Origin: Terrimonas sp.
GTDB lineage: Bacteria; Bacteroidota; Bacteroidia; Chitinophagales; Chitinophagaceae
Length of the DNA stretch: 64,000 bases
Direction: 5' to 3'
Assembly: GCA_016125075.1 (NCBI GenBank)
Contig: WGMO01000017.1
Location: forward strand, 62,001-126,000
The notes beneath the pieces were generated by a model that searched no databases, was not told the origin of the DNA, and was given only the letters and a program-made list of their open reading frames with translations. Shown piece after piece: positions 8,299-17,392 of this stretch; position 1 is the stretch's first letter, and each line of letters begins with the position of its first letter. A program made the translations under genes and the position numbers.

Positions 8299-9561
8299 TC
8301 AGACTGGCGATGACGGGTCAGCACCAGCTGCAATACTTTCAGCTGCGATGAAACCGGAGGTCCAGGCATGTTGAAAATTATAACCGCCGGTAATACCATC
8401 CACATCCAGTACTTCTCCGGCAAAATAGAGTCCAGGTATCTTTTTACTCATCATGGTTCCTGCATCCACTTCATTGAGCCGGATACCACCAGCTGTCACA
8501 AATTCTTCCCTGAAAGTCGTTTTCCCTTTTATCTCAAATTCAGCGGCAGTAATGATCCCTACAAGCCGGTTCTGATCTTTGGCAGGCAGGTCGGACCAGC
8601 GTAAATCCTTACCAATCCCGGACTGTTGCAGCATATATTCCCATAACCGGGCAGGCAAACCGAATGGATTTTTATTGATCATTTTATTAGCAGCCAGTTC
8701 AAACCTTACCTGGCGGATCCTGTCTCGCAATTCCTGCTCATTCAATTCCGGCAGCCAGTTTACAGCCACCTGGAAATGCCAGTTAGTAGCTGCCAGTTCT
8801 CTTGCACCCCAGGCGCTTAACCGCAGTACCACCGGCCCGCTAAGCCCCCAGTGGGTGATCAGTAGCGGTCCGGTTTCCTCGAGCTTGGTTTTGCGGATTT
8901 TAATCCGGGCCGCTGCAACAGCAATACCCATCAGTTTTGTTAATGGATTCCCCGGCATATTAAAGGTAAAAAGCGAAGGAACCGGGTTTTCTATATGGTG
9001 TCCGGTTTTCAGGATCCATTCAAACAGGGTTGCTTTTGGATACCCCCCGCAGGCGATACATACAAAATCAGCATTCATTTCCCTATCTCCTGAAATATCA
9101 ACTACGAAATGTTCCTGGTTTTTGAAAAGTCCCCTGACTTCCGCATTCATGCGGATGGATATCCCATATTGATTGACTTCTTTCATCAGGCAATCGATAA
9201 TGGTTTGAGAATTGTCGGTAACCGGGAACATCCTTCCGTCTTTTTCTGTTTTGAGTTGCACCCCCCGCTCTTCAAACCAGTGAACCGTATCCGTGGTAAA
9301 AAAACGGTGAAAAGTTTTCCGCACAAAAAATTTACCCCGGGGGTAATGCTCACTCATTTCCGGTATATCAAAACAGGCATGCGTAACATTACAGCGGCCT
9401 CCTCCTGAAATTTTCACTTTGGATAATAACTTTGAGGATTTTTCCAGAATGACCACCTGTAAAGATGGGCAAAGCCTTGCTGCATTCACGGCACAGAAGA
9501 TACCGGCTGCCCCGCCCCCGATCACAATCAATGTTTTTCCTGATTTTAAATTATCTTTCAT
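8299..9561 (-). CDS. NAD(P)/FAD-dependent oxidoreductase, YhiN/HI0933 family
   Basis: This 420-residue cytoplasmic flavoprotein shows the dinucleotide-binding motif IGGGAAG (14-20), the family hallmark KISGGGRCNVTH (50-61) and the C-terminal FAD segment with GLYFAGEVLDVDG and GGYNFQHAWTSG. These place it in the HI0933-like (BaiN/YhiN) family, whose biochemical role is mostly unassigned; some members reduce steroid or bile-acid intermediates, but I do not infer that here. Its ATG lies only 23 nt from the TTG of the divergent acyltransferase gene, so the two promoters must overlap the coding starts or one start is further in. Confidence 0.88.
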   Translation of the reverse strand: MKDNLKSGKTLIVIGGGAAGIFCAVNAARLCPSLQVVILEKSSKLLSKVKISGGGRCNVTHACFDIPEMSEHYPRGKFFVRKTFHRFFTTDTVHWFEERGVQLKTEKDGRMFPVTDNSQTIIDCLMKEVNQYGISIRMNAEVRGLFKNQEHFVVDISGDREMNADFVCIACGGYPKATLFEWILKTGHHIENPVPSLFTFNMPGNPLTKLMGIAVAAARIKIRKTKLEETGPLLITHWGLSGPVVLRLSAWGARELAATNWHFQVAVNWLPELNEQELRDRIRQVRFELAANKMINKNPFGLPARLWEYMLQQSGIGKDLRWSDLPAKDQNRLVGIITAAEFEIKGKTTFREEFVTAGGIRLNEVDAGTMMSKKIPGLYFAGEVLDVDGITGGYNFQHAWTSGFIAAESIAAGADPSSPV

Positions 9562-9584
9562 CCAGGTATCAAAACTAACAGTAT

Positions 9585-10577
9585 TTGCTCTACGCCTTTT
9601 TAAAATTTATGGGGCAGCCTGCCATCAGGATTTTCTGCAAAAGGATTATTATCAATCAACCCGCCTGCTTAAATGAAGATGGACCCCTGCTGCTGGCCTG
9701 CAATCACCCGAATTCCTTTCTCGATGCCGTTTTACTGGACCTGTTAATGAAGCAACCTGTTTATTCGCTGGCAAGGGGGGATGCCTTTATCAACCGATTG
9801 GTAGCACGGATATTTTATTCCCTGCATATATTACCCGTTTACAGGACCAGTGAAGGTGTGGAAAACCTTAGCGAAAATTATAAAACTTTTGATAACTGTT
9901 TGGAACTGTTCCGTCATAACGGTACCGTTTTGATGTTCAGCGAGGGTAAGTGCATCAATGAATGGCATCTCCGTCCTCTCAAAAAAGGGACCGCCCGATT
10001 GGCCATCCAAAGCTGGAAAAATGATATCCCGCTAAAAGTATTACCCGTGGGATTAAACTATGATTCATTTTCCCATGTTGGTAAAACCGTAAAGATCAAT
10101 TTCGGAAAGGTGATCCGGAAAGAAGATATCGATTTTGATATGCCGGAGGGCTTACGGCACCAGGCATTCAATACAAGGCTGGCCAATGAGCTTAAAGACC
10201 TGGTGTATGAAATCGGGAAAGATGATAAGGCTGCCCTGAAAAAAACCTTTGGTACTGCAACTCCTTTTTTGATGAAAGTGGTTTTAGGGATTCCGGCCCT
10301 GGCCGGCTACCTTATTCATGCGCCTGTGTATTTATGCCTGCGGTATTTTATCAACAAAAAATATCATAAGACCGATCATTTTGATTCTGTCATGATCGGA
10401 AGCCTGCTCTTTTCCTATCCGCTTTATGTAATATTGTTAAGCACCTGCTGCTTCCTCGTCACAGCGTCCTATTGGGCCTGGTTATGCCTGCTGCTACTGC
10501 CTTTTACCGCCTGGTCATATATCCAGTTAAAAGACATCCATCATGCAGTGACCCCTACATTTAACAGTGCAGAATAA
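9585..10577 (+). CDS. PlsC-family lysophospholipid or glycerol-3-phosphate acyltransferase
   Basis: The 330-residue protein has the acyltransferase motif ACNHPNSFLDA with five residues between His and Asp, and the later MFSEGKC block in place of FPEGT. Two hydrophobic segments near the C-terminus (about 253-275 and 285-312) suggest membrane anchoring there. It would act in phospholipid or lipid A-like acylation on the inner face of the inner membrane. The TTG at 9585 gives MLYAFLKF; an ATG eight codons later (9609) is the alternative. The gene converges with map, 8 nt between stops, with no terminator in that gap. Confidence 0.82.
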   Translation: MLYAFLKFMGQPAIRIFCKRIIINQPACLNEDGPLLLACNHPNSFLDAVLLDLLMKQPVYSLARGDAFINRLVARIFYSLHILPVYRTSEGVENLSENYKTFDNCLELFRHNGTVLMFSEGKCINEWHLRPLKKGTARLAIQSWKNDIPLKVLPVGLNYDSFSHVGKTVKINFGKVIRKEDIDFDMPEGLRHQAFNTRLANELKDLVYEIGKDDKAALKKTFGTATPFLMKVVLGIPALAGYLIHAPVYLCLRYFINKKYHKTDHFDSVMIGSLLFSYPLYVILLSTCCFLVTASYWAWLCLLLLPFTAWSYIQLKDIHHAVTPTFNSAE

Positions 10578-10585
10578 CCCCTTGG

Positions 10586-11389
10586 TTACTGGCCCGGGTA
10601 AAAAAGGTTAGGATTCTCTTTTTCTGCCTTTTCGATGATACTGTAATCGGACAGGATATCCGCCTTTGTTTTACGAACACATACATCATGTTCGAAATGA
10701 ACCGAAGGTTTTCCGTCCTTTGTCCTTACGGTCCACCCATCCGATTCGGTAAAGACTTCTTTCACACCCAAATTGATCATGGGTTCAATGGCCAGCACAA
10801 GCCCTTCCTTCATCTTGGAACCGCTTCCTCTTTTGCCGTAATTGGGCACCTGGGGATCTTCATGCAGTTCCCTGCCCAGACCATGCCCCACCAATTCCCT
10901 TACCACGCCATAGCCATACCTTTTTTCCGTATGTTCCTGGATGGCAAAGGAAATATCCCCGATCCGGTTCCCGGCCACCGCTTTTTCAATACCCTTGTAG
11001 AGGGACTCCTTCGTTACCCTGATAAGCTGCAAGACCTCCTCACCGGGATTTCCTATGGAGAATGTATAGGCATGATCACCATGCCAGCCATCGAGGATGA
11101 CACCAATATCGACCGATATAATATCTCCTTCCCGGAGTTCCGTCTTATTCGGAAAGCCATGCACCACCACATCGTTAACGGAAATACAGGAATTGAACGG
11201 ATAACCGTTATAATGCAGGAAAGATGGGATAGCATGATGATCAGCAATGAATTCGCCAATCACTTTATCAATGGAGAGGGTGGTAATGCCGGGTTTTAAC
11301 AAAGCGGTGACAACAGCCAGTGTTTTGCTGACCAGTAATGCGCTCTGCCGCATCTTTTCAATCTCTTCTGCTGATTTATAATGAATCAT
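10586..11389 (-). CDS. map: type I methionine aminopeptidase
   Basis: The enzyme removes the N-terminal Met from nascent proteins. The 267-residue protein carries all metal ligands of the family: Asp94, Asp105, His169, Glu202 and Glu233, plus the substrate His77 (VVHGFP). It is the last gene of the S10-spc cluster, 78 nt after secY, and an intrinsic terminator lies in that gap, so its expression probably depends on read-through or its own start. In many bacteria infA follows; here the next gene is convergent and infA is about 52 kb away. Confidence 0.95.
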   Translation of the reverse strand: MIHYKSAEEIEKMRQSALLVSKTLAVVTALLKPGITTLSIDKVIGEFIADHHAIPSFLHYNGYPFNSCISVNDVVVHGFPNKTELREGDIISVDIGVILDGWHGDHAYTFSIGNPGEEVLQLIRVTKESLYKGIEKAVAGNRIGDISFAIQEHTEKRYGYGVVRELVGHGLGRELHEDPQVPNYGKRGSGSKMKEGLVLAIEPMINLGVKEVFTESDGWTVRTKDGKPSVHFEHDVCVRKTKADILSDYSIIEKAEKENPNLFYPGQ

Positions 11390-11415
11390 CCCTATACATT
11401 CAATATTGTAAAAAT

Positions 11416-11446
11416 AAAAAAACCCGGTAAGCTATTCCTACCAGGT
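11416..11446 (-). terminator. terminator-like attenuator between secY and map
   Basis: On the minus strand ACCTGGTA and TACCGGGT form an 8-bp stem (one G-U pair) with a 9-nt loop, followed by seven T residues. It lies 22 nt past the secY stop and 27 nt before the map ATG. Confidence 0.8.
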
Positions 11447-11467
11447 CCCTTTAAATATATTTTGCAG

Positions 11468-12808
11468 TTAAACCTGTACCTGGGACGCGGTTTGTCTTCC
11501 CTGGATACGGCCACTCTTCATCAGACCGTCATACTGCCGCATGAGTAACTGTGTTTCTATTTGCTGTAAGGTGTCCAGGATAACCCCCACCATGATCAGC
11601 AGGGAAGTACCCCCGAAGAAAGTGGAAAATCCGGCGGTCACACCCAGTCTTTGTGCAAATCCGGGTAAGATACCGACAAAGGCCAGCAATACTGCACCCG
11701 GTAAAGTGATCTTATCCATGATAGAACCAATATAATCAGCCGTTGGCTGTCCGGGTTTTACCCCCGGCACAAAACCATTGTTTTGCTTCAGGTTTTCTGC
11801 AATTTGCTTTGGGTTAAAGATCAATGCCGTGTACAGGAAGGTAAAACCGATAACAATGACGGCATAAATCACCATGTACCAGAAATTACTATGATCCCTG
11901 AATATATTCGAAATATTCTGTCCCGTTTGTGTTTTGGTCAGGGAGAACAAAGTGGGGATAAACATGATCGCCTGTGCAAAGATAATCGGCATTACACCGG
12001 AGCTATTGACCTTTAAAGGCAGAAATTGCCTTGCCCCGGTAAATTGCCGGTTGCCTCCGGCTATCTGTTTCGCATAATTGATCGCTACTTTCCTGGTTCC
12101 CTGTATCAGCATGATACAACCGAGTATAATCGCGATCAGGATGACGATTTCAATGATAAATACCAGCACCTGTCCGTTGCGGGTTGTTTTTGCAGAAAAC
12201 TCCTGCAGGAATGACTGGGGCAAACGCGCCAGGATACCCACCATGATAATCAGGGAAGTACCATTACCCAATCCCTTATCGGTTATCTTTTCACCCAGCC
12301 ACATAACAAAAAGGGTTCCGGCCGTCAATACAATAACGGTTGACATCCAGAAATACCCTTTGAACAAGGGGTTGATAGCACCACCCGTCGTCTGGTTAAG
12401 ATACGTAACATAAGCAGAGGCCTGCACCACAGTTACAGCAACAGTAAGGTAACGGGTCCATTGGTTGATTTTTTTACGACCGCTATCGCCTTCTTTTTGT
12501 AATTTCTGCATCTGTGGTACCAGTACCGTCATCAGCTGCATAAAGATAGAAGCGGAGATATAGGGCATGATCCCCAGCGCAAAAATGGACGCTTTTGAAA
12601 ACGCACCACCGGCAAAAGTATCAATCAGTCCCAGCATACCCCCCTGGTTGGAGCTTGTAAATTTCTCAAGGTCGCCGGGGTTGATACCTGGCAAAACGAT
12701 ATGTGAACCTATGCGGTAAATAAGAATAAGGAGTAAAGTAAAAATGATCTTACTTTTCAATTCCTCTATGCTCCAGATATTCTTAAGGGTTTGTATAAAC
12801 TTCTTCAC
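11468..12808 (-). CDS. secY: protein translocase subunit SecY
   Basis: SecY is the inner-membrane channel for protein export and membrane insertion. The 446-residue protein shows ten hydrophobic segments, the early GSHIVLPGI block after helix 1 and the plug-region GMLGLIDTFAGGAFSKASIFALG. The length matches the family (443 in E. coli). The start is a GTG. It follows rplO by 74 nt, and that gap holds a terminator-like hairpin; a second one follows the gene. Together they could set SecY output below that of the ribosomal genes. Confidence 0.96.
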   Translation of the reverse strand: MKKFIQTLKNIWSIEELKSKIIFTLLLILIYRIGSHIVLPGINPGDLEKFTSSNQGGMLGLIDTFAGGAFSKASIFALGIMPYISASIFMQLMTVLVPQMQKLQKEGDSGRKKINQWTRYLTVAVTVVQASAYVTYLNQTTGGAINPLFKGYFWMSTVIVLTAGTLFVMWLGEKITDKGLGNGTSLIIMVGILARLPQSFLQEFSAKTTRNGQVLVFIIEIVILIAIILGCIMLIQGTRKVAINYAKQIAGGNRQFTGARQFLPLKVNSSGVMPIIFAQAIMFIPTLFSLTKTQTGQNISNIFRDHSNFWYMVIYAVIVIGFTFLYTALIFNPKQIAENLKQNNGFVPGVKPGQPTADYIGSIMDKITLPGAVLLAFVGILPGFAQRLGVTAGFSTFFGGTSLLIMVGVILDTLQQIETQLLMRQYDGLMKSGRIQGRQTASQVQV

Positions 12809-12838
12809 GGATGCTGATAAATTTATGAGCCTTTAAAC

Positions 12839-12864
12839 AAAAAAGACGCATCAGTTAATGCGTC
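12839..12864 (-). terminator. terminator-like attenuator between rplO and secY
   Basis: GACGCAT and ATGCGTC form a perfect 7-bp stem with a 6-nt loop, followed on the minus strand by six T residues. It lies 18 nt past the rplO stop and 30 nt before the secY GTG, leaving no room for a separate promoter. Confidence 0.8.
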
Positions 12865-12882
12865 ATTGCAAGATACTGAAAA

Positions 12883-13332
12883 TTAGTTTACCAATTCTAC
12901 AGTTCCACCGGCTGCCTCGATGGCAGATTTCGCTTTTTCGCTGACGGCATTCACCCGGAAAGCAACTTTGCTTTTAATTTCGCCATTCCCCAACAGTTTC
13001 ACTTTATCATTCTGGCTGATAAGGCCATTGGCATACAGGTTTTCGAGCGAAAAATCGGTGATCTTGTATTTTTCCACCAGGTGGTCTACCTGGCCCAGGT
13101 TAAATACCTTGAATTCAACACGGTTGAAATTCTTGAACCCGCGTTTGGGAACACGACGTTGAATGGGCATCTGGCCACCTTCGTGTGCCATCTTGTTTTT
13201 AAAGCCGCTCCGGCTCTGGTGTCCCTTATTTCCTTTTGTTGATGTTCCTCCCTTTCCGGAAGCTTCTCCACGTCCCAAACGTTTCTCTTTGTGGACGGCG
13301 CCTTTTGCAGGTCTTAAATTGTGTAGTTTCAT
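12883..13332 (-). CDS. rplO: 50S ribosomal protein L15
   Basis: L15 binds 23S rRNA late in 50S assembly. The 149-residue protein has the typical N-terminal MKLHNLRPAKGA and a Gly/Lys-rich extended arm (residues 18-50), then the globular L15/L18e domain ending in EAAGGTVELVN. Its length is close to the E. coli 144. It sits in the usual rpmD-rplO-secY order. Confidence 0.96.
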   Translation of the reverse strand: MKLHNLRPAKGAVHKEKRLGRGEASGKGGTSTKGNKGHQSRSGFKNKMAHEGGQMPIQRRVPKRGFKNFNRVEFKVFNLGQVDHLVEKYKITDFSLENLYANGLISQNDKVKLLGNGEIKSKVAFRVNAVSEKAKSAIEAAGGTVELVN

Positions 13333-13353
13333 TGCTTTTATTTTTTACTCATC

Positions 13354-13372
13354 GCCCCGAAAGCATCAGGGC
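13354..13372 (-). other. hairpin in the rpmD-rplO spacer
   Basis: On the minus strand GCCCTGA and TCGGGGC pair over 7 bp (one G-U) with a 5-nt loop. No T-run follows, so it is not a terminator; it could affect pausing, processing or rplO translation, whose ATG is 21 nt away. Confidence 0.45.
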
Positions 13373-13402
13373 TCGCTTTAATAAATGATTTTCAGCAAAG
13401 GA

Positions 13403-13585
13403 TCAGGCCAGTTCTTCCACGGTAATAAGGTGGTTCACTTTCCTGACCATCCCTAATATCTGCGGCGTAGCCTCTACTTCTTTAGAAGCATTTGTCTTAT
13501 TCAGGCCCAAAGCTTTCAAGGTCAGTTTTTGACGTTCCGGCCTGTCGATAGGGCTCTTTACTAATGTAATTTTAATCTTTTTCAT
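13403..13585 (-). CDS. rpmD: 50S ribosomal protein L30
   Basis: A 60-residue L30 of bacterial type, with MKKIKITLVKSPI at the start and the LGLNKTN and MVRKVNHLITVEE blocks. L30 binds domain II/V of 23S rRNA on the large subunit surface. Length equals the family norm (59 in E. coli). It lies 41 nt after rpsE in the normal spc order. Confidence 0.95.
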   Translation of the reverse strand: MKKIKITLVKSPIDRPERQKLTLKALGLNKTNASKEVEATPQILGMVRKVNHLITVEELA

Positions 13586-13626
13586 ATCACGGTCTTTTGG
13601 ACTGTATACCCTGTACAGCTGATTAT

Positions 13627-14145
13627 TTATCCGTTAAATACTTTTTTCAAACCAATGGTGCGTGTTTTGGCCACATGAATCGGCTCCCGCAGCATAGCAA
13701 GCGCCTTAAAAGTGGCTTTTACTACGTTATGGGGATTGGCAGATCCCAGCGACTTTGCCAGCACGTCAGTAATACCCGCACTTTCCAGCACAGAGCGCAT
13801 ACTGCCCCCGGCAATTACACCCGTACCGTGTGCAGCCGGTTTGATCAACACTTTGGCCGCACCTTCCTTCGCCCATTGATCATGGGGAATGGTACCGTGC
13901 ATCACAGGCACTTTGATCAGGTTCTTCTTGGCGTCCTCAATACCTTTTGTGATCGCTTCCTGTACCTCCTTCGCTTTTCCCAAACCGTGGCCTACCACAC
14001 CATTTTCGTTACCTACCACCACGAGTGCAGAAAAACTGAAAGCGCGTCCACCCTTTGTTGTTTTCACAACACGGTTGATGGATACTACTTTCTCTTTTAA
14101 TTCAAGATCTCCTGCTTTTACTCTGTTTAAATTAACTTTTGCCAT
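13627..14145 (-). CDS. rpsE: 30S ribosomal protein S5
   Basis: S5 lies near the mRNA entry site and affects decoding accuracy. The 172-residue protein has the double-stranded-RNA-binding-like N-domain ([30 protein letters not shown]) and the C-domain with [15 protein letters not shown]. Length is close to the E. coli 167. It follows rplR by 35 nt. Confidence 0.96.
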   Translation of the reverse strand: MAKVNLNRVKAGDLELKEKVVSINRVVKTTKGGRAFSFSALVVVGNENGVVGHGLGKAKEVQEAITKGIEDAKKNLIKVPVMHGTIPHDQWAKEGAAKVLIKPAAHGTGVIAGGSMRSVLESAGITDVLAKSLGSANPHNVVKATFKALAMLREPIHVAKTRTIGLKKVFNG

Positions 14146-14180
14146 TATTTCAAGTTGAAATTTGCCTTATAAAATGCTTA

Positions 14181-14540
14181 TTAAAATTGAAGTCCCCCCT
14201 CTCTTGCACCTTCAGCAACTGCTTTCACCCTTCCATGGTACAGGTTACCCCCGCGGTCAAAAACCACGTCCTTTAATCCCAGCTCCGAGGCTTTCTTTGC
14301 AATGGCTGTTCCGACCAGCTTACTCTTTTCGATCTTGGTGCCTTTCTGGGCCACGATGTCCTTATCGGTAGAAGATGCACTGACCAGGGTAAAACCCTTG
14401 GTATCGTCGATGATCTGCGCATAGATCTCACTGTTGCTCCTGAATACTGATAAACGGGGCTTCGTAGTGGTACCACTGATCTTTGCACGGATGCGGTAAC
14501 GTATGTTCTGTTTTTTCTGCGATTTTGCTTTCGGGTTCAT
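14181..14540 (-). CDS. rplR: 50S ribosomal protein L18
   Basis: L18 binds 5S rRNA and, with L5 and L25, joins it to the central protuberance. The 119-residue protein shows the L18 core: [18 protein letters not shown], then the C-terminal [26 protein letters not shown] in parts. A short basic, Gln-rich N-terminus precedes it. Gap to rplF is 82 nt and contains a small hairpin. Confidence 0.96.
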   Translation of the reverse strand: MNPKAKSQKKQNIRYRIRAKISGTTTKPRLSVFRSNSEIYAQIIDDTKGFTLVSASSTDKDIVAQKGTKIEKSKLVGTAIAKKASELGLKDVVFDRGGNLYHGRVKAVAEGAREGGLQF

Positions 14541-14554
14541 CTCTTTTTATTTTG

Positions 14555-14575
14555 TTTCCTGATGCTGCCAGGAAA
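14555..14575 (-). other. hairpin in the rplF-rplR spacer
   Basis: TTTCCTG and CAGGAAA form a perfect 7-bp stem with a 7-nt loop, 14 nt upstream of the rplR ATG on the minus strand. No T-run suitable for termination follows the stem directly, so a role in pausing, processing or translation is only possible. Confidence 0.4.
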
Positions 14576-14622
14576 ATTCAAATGCAATAATTATTAAACA
14601 AAGGGTTACACCAGCTGCGGCC

Positions 14623-15177
14623 TTATTTTCCGGCTGCTTTACCGGCTTTCTTCCTTACCACTTCACCAACATACCGTACCCCCTTGCCTTTATAAGGCTC
14701 AGGTTTGCGCAACCCACGGATCTTGGCGGCCACCTGGCCTAATAACTGGCGGTCGATCCCCTCCAGCGAAATGGTCGGGTTCTGTCCTTTTTCCTGGGCC
14801 GTACCCACTTTCAGTTCTTTCGGCACTTCGAAAATAATATTATGCGAATATCCCAATGACAGGTCAAGGATATTACCCTGGTTGGAGGCTTTGAAACCCA
14901 CACCAATCAATTCAAGATTCTTCTTGAAGCCATCAGTGACCCCTTTCACCATATTGGCCACCAGGGCACGGTACAAACCATGCAAGGCGCGGTGACGGAT
15001 CTGTTCGGTCGGCCGCACAAAAACCACTTCGCCTTCTTTGATTTCCACCTTGATATCACGATCAATGGTTTCCTTTAATTCGCCTTTGGGACCCTTTACG
15101 GTGATCGTATTATCGGGTGCTACGGTGATCGTAACACCACTGGGAACTGTAACCGGCTTCTTTCCTATACGGGACAT
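14623..15177 (-). CDS. rplF: 50S ribosomal protein L6
   Basis: L6 sits near the sarcin-ricin loop and the factor-binding site. The 184-residue protein has the two tandem L6 folds, with MSRIGKKPV at the start and the family signature KPEPYKGKGVRY near the end, followed by a basic KKAGKAAGK tail. Length is near the E. coli 177. It lies 90 nt after rpsH. Confidence 0.96.
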   Translation of the reverse strand: MSRIGKKPVTVPSGVTITVAPDNTITVKGPKGELKETIDRDIKVEIKEGEVVFVRPTEQIRHRALHGLYRALVANMVKGVTDGFKKNLELIGVGFKASNQGNILDLSLGYSHNIIFEVPKELKVGTAQEKGQNPTISLEGIDRQLLGQVAAKIRGLRKPEPYKGKGVRYVGEVVRKKAGKAAGK

Positions 15178-15216
15178 GTTAATTCAGTTTAATTTGTTCT
15201 TTTTATGGGTTTCGCT

Positions 15217-15230
15217 GCTGACCGGTCAGC
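15217..15230. other. palindrome in the rpsH-rplF spacer
   Basis: GCTGACCGGTCAGC is a perfect 14-bp palindrome that could fold as a 5-bp stem with a CCGG loop in the transcript. It lies 40 nt before the rplF ATG. Function unknown. Confidence 0.4.
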
Positions 15231-15267
15231 CGGGTATAGGTTCGGCTTAATGTATCAGCAATTTTTT

Positions 15268-15666
15268 TTAATATACAAAGCACAGGACTTCACCGCCAAC
15301 ATTCTGCGACTTCGCCTCTTTGTCCGTCATCACACCTTTGGAAGTTGACACGATCGCCACACCCAGGCCATTCTTCACACGGCGGAATTCACCAGGTTTT
15401 GCATACTGACGCAAACCCGGGCGGCTGATCCGTTCCAAACTATGGATAGCAGGCTGTTTTGTTTGCGGATCATATTTCAGCGCGATCTTGATGACACCCT
15501 GTTTCTTATCATCCTCAAATTTGTATTTCAGGATATATCCCTGGCTGTACAATATTTCAGTCATGCGCCTTTTCAGATTAGAGGCGGGTATTTCAACAAT
15601 ACGGTGACCTGCCATCTGCGCATTACGGATTCTTGTCAGGAAATCTGCTATAGGATCTGTTACCAT
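15268..15666 (-). CDS. rpsH: 30S ribosomal protein S8
   Basis: S8 binds the central domain of 16S rRNA and in E. coli represses the spc operon. The 132-residue protein begins DPIADFLTRIRNAQ and ends with the RNA-binding STSKGVMTDKEAKSQNVGGE segment typical of the family. Length is near the E. coli 130. It follows rpsN by 71 nt; an imperfect hairpin lies in that gap. Confidence 0.96.
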   Translation of the reverse strand: MVTDPIADFLTRIRNAQMAGHRIVEIPASNLKRRMTEILYSQGYILKYKFEDDKKQGVIKIALKYDPQTKQPAIHSLERISRPGLRQYAKPGEFRRVKNGLGVAIVSTSKGVMTDKEAKSQNVGGEVLCFVY

Positions 15667-15703
15667 TTTATCTCCAATTGATAATTGTTAATCTAAATAT
15701 TTT

Positions 15704-15733
15704 ACTATTGAACCGGCATCGCTGCCCGTTTCA
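15704..15733 (-). other. imperfect hairpin in the rpsN-rpsH spacer
   Basis: On the minus strand a TTGAAACGGGC segment can pair with GCCGGTTCAA, leaving one bulge and one mismatch. It ends about 38 nt before the rpsH ATG. No T-run follows. Could be a pausing or regulatory element; E. coli S8 regulates at a different position, so no homology is claimed. Confidence 0.35.
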
Positions 15734-15737
15734 AAAA

Positions 15738-16007
15738 TTACCAGCTAGCTTTTTTAAGCCCCGGTATCTTACCATTCAGTGCCATATCCCGAAGGGCAAT
15801 CCTTGATATCCCGAAATAACGAACATATCCTTTTGGACGGCCACTCAGCTGGCAACGGTTCTTTAAACGAACCTTGGAAGAGTTTTTGGGAAGCTCATCC
15901 AATGCCTTCCAGTCGCCAGCCGCTTTCAGGGCTGCACGCTTCTCGGCATATTGCGCTACCATCTTCTCTCTTTTACGTTGCCTGGCTTTTACTGATGTCT
16001 TAGCCAT
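15738..16007 (-). CDS. rpsN: 30S ribosomal protein S14, zinc-less form
   Basis: S14 completes the head of the 30S subunit. The 89-residue protein has the family core [27 protein letters not shown] and ends GLKKASW. Only one Cys is present, so the zinc-binding CxxC pairs of the C+ form are missing. This C- form is independent of zinc. Length fits the intermediate C- class (E. coli 101). It is 26 nt after rplE. Confidence 0.95.
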   Translation of the reverse strand: MAKTSVKARQRKREKMVAQYAEKRAALKAAGDWKALDELPKNSSKVRLKNRCQLSGRPKGYVRYFGISRIALRDMALNGKIPGLKKASW

Positions 16008-16033
16008 AGTATATTATACTTTTTAGTGTTAAA

Positions 16034-16600
16034 TTATTTATTGGCATTTTTAAAAGGCATACCCAGTTCCTTCAGCAACTCGTAGGCTTCCTCATCGGTT
16101 TCAGCCGTAGTTACAAATGTGATATCAAGACCGGTTATCTTATTCACCTTATCAATATCGATTTCCGGGAAAATGATCTGTTCGGTTACACCCATGGTAT
16201 AATTGCCGCGTCCGTCAAAGGATTTTTCATTCACACCCCTGAAATCACGGACCCGGGGAAGGGCCACCGCAATCAAACGGTCGAGGAACTCGTACATCTT
16301 TTCCCCCCGCAACGTAACCCGGGCACCGATAGGCATATTCTTACGGAGTTTGAAATTGGAAATATCCTTTTTAGACATGGTTGCTACCGCTTTCTGACCG
16401 GTAATGGTAGTCAGTTCATCGATGGCAATATCCACCAGTTTCTTATCGGTTACGGCACCGTTGACACCCCTGTTCAGGCAAATCTTTTCTAGCTTGGGTG
16501 CCTGCATGATGCTCTTATAAGAAAACTTCTTTACCAAAGCCGGTACAACTTCTTTTTTGTACTTGTCGGCCAATCTTGGAGCATATTTTACTGTACTCAT
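16034..16600 (-). CDS. rplE: 50S ribosomal protein L5
   Basis: L5 binds 5S rRNA and contacts the P-site tRNA. The 188-residue protein shows [12 protein letters not shown], the [19 protein letters not shown] segment and [20 protein letters not shown], all L5 hallmarks. Its start codon overlaps the rplX stop by one base (TAATG), so translation is probably coupled. Confidence 0.96.
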   Translation of the reverse strand: MSTVKYAPRLADKYKKEVVPALVKKFSYKSIMQAPKLEKICLNRGVNGAVTDKKLVDIAIDELTTITGQKAVATMSKKDISNFKLRKNMPIGARVTLRGEKMYEFLDRLIAVALPRVRDFRGVNEKSFDGRGNYTMGVTEQIIFPEIDIDKVNKITGLDITFVTTAETDEEAYELLKELGMPFKNANK

Positions 16601-16938
16601 TATTTAATTACCTCCCCTGATTTTTTTGATACACGCTGTGTTTTACCATTTTCTTTTACCCTTTTCACTTTCGAAGGGGCTTTGGCCTTCGCATCCCATA
16701 ACATTACGTTGCTGATATGGATGGGCGCTTCTTTCTTGATAATGCCGCCAGAAGTATTCTGGGCTGAAGGCTTGGTATGCCTGGAGATGATATTCACTCC
16801 CTCAACAATTACTTTACCTTCTTCCACCAAAACCTGTTTTACAATACGGGGCTTGGACAGGTCTTTGTCTTCACCTGTAATCACCACAACATTGTCCCCT
16901 TTTTTAATATTGTATTTTGGTTTAAATCTTGTTTTCAT
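16600..16938 (-). CDS. rplX: 50S ribosomal protein L24
   Basis: L24 starts 50S assembly by binding the 5' domain of 23S rRNA. The 112-residue protein has the KOW motif [16 protein letters not shown] (12-27) and the following [21 protein letters not shown] basic tail extends it slightly beyond the E. coli 104. The stop overlaps the rplE start by one base. It lies 40 nt after rplN. Confidence 0.95.
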   Translation of the reverse strand: MKTRFKPKYNIKKGDNVVVITGEDKDLSKPRIVKQVLVEEGKVIVEGVNIISRHTKPSAQNTSGGIIKKEAPIHISNVMLWDAKAKAPSKVKRVKENGKTQRVSKKSGEVIK

Positions 16939-16978
16939 TTGTTTATCATTAATGGGTGTTACCCGATTATTTCAAATA

Positions 16979-17347
16979 TTAAAGCACTTCCGGTGCGAGT
17001 GAAACAATTTTCATATACCCTTTGTCCCTCAGTTCCCTGGCCACGGGTCCGAAAATACGGGTACCCCGGGGTTCATCAGACTGGTTGAGCAGCACCACGG
17101 CATTGTCATCGAAACGGATATAAGAACCGTCTTTCCGGCGCAACTTGTTGGTGGTACGAACGATCACCGCCTTGGCCACTGTTCCTTTTTTGATACCGCC
17201 TGCGGGTATAGCATCCTTTACGGTTACGACTATCTTATCGCCGATCTTGGCATAACGCTGACCACTGTTTCCCAGTACACGGATACAAAGAACTTCTTTT
17301 GCCCCGCTGTTGTCTGCCACATTCAACCTGCTTTCTTGCTGAATCAT
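16979..17347 (-). CDS. rplN: 50S ribosomal protein L14
   Basis: L14 lies at the subunit interface and forms bridges to 16S rRNA. The 122-residue protein has the family signature [18 protein letters not shown] and the block [20 protein letters not shown], with a length essentially identical to E. coli (123). It is 45 nt after rpsQ. Confidence 0.97.
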   Translation of the reverse strand: MIQQESRLNVADNSGAKEVLCIRVLGNSGQRYAKIGDKIVVTVKDAIPAGGIKKGTVAKAVIVRTTNKLRRKDGSYIRFDDNAVVLLNQSDEPRGTRIFGPVARELRDKGYMKIVSLAPEVL

Positions 17348-17392
17348 TTTTTTTAGCTTTAGCTTTTAACTACTGGTTATACCAACCAAATC

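Noticed and set aside
8169-8423. 84-codon frame overlapping the flavoprotein gene end
   Set aside because: Its first half reads the flavoprotein gene out of frame; only the last 42 codons, listed separately, could be real.
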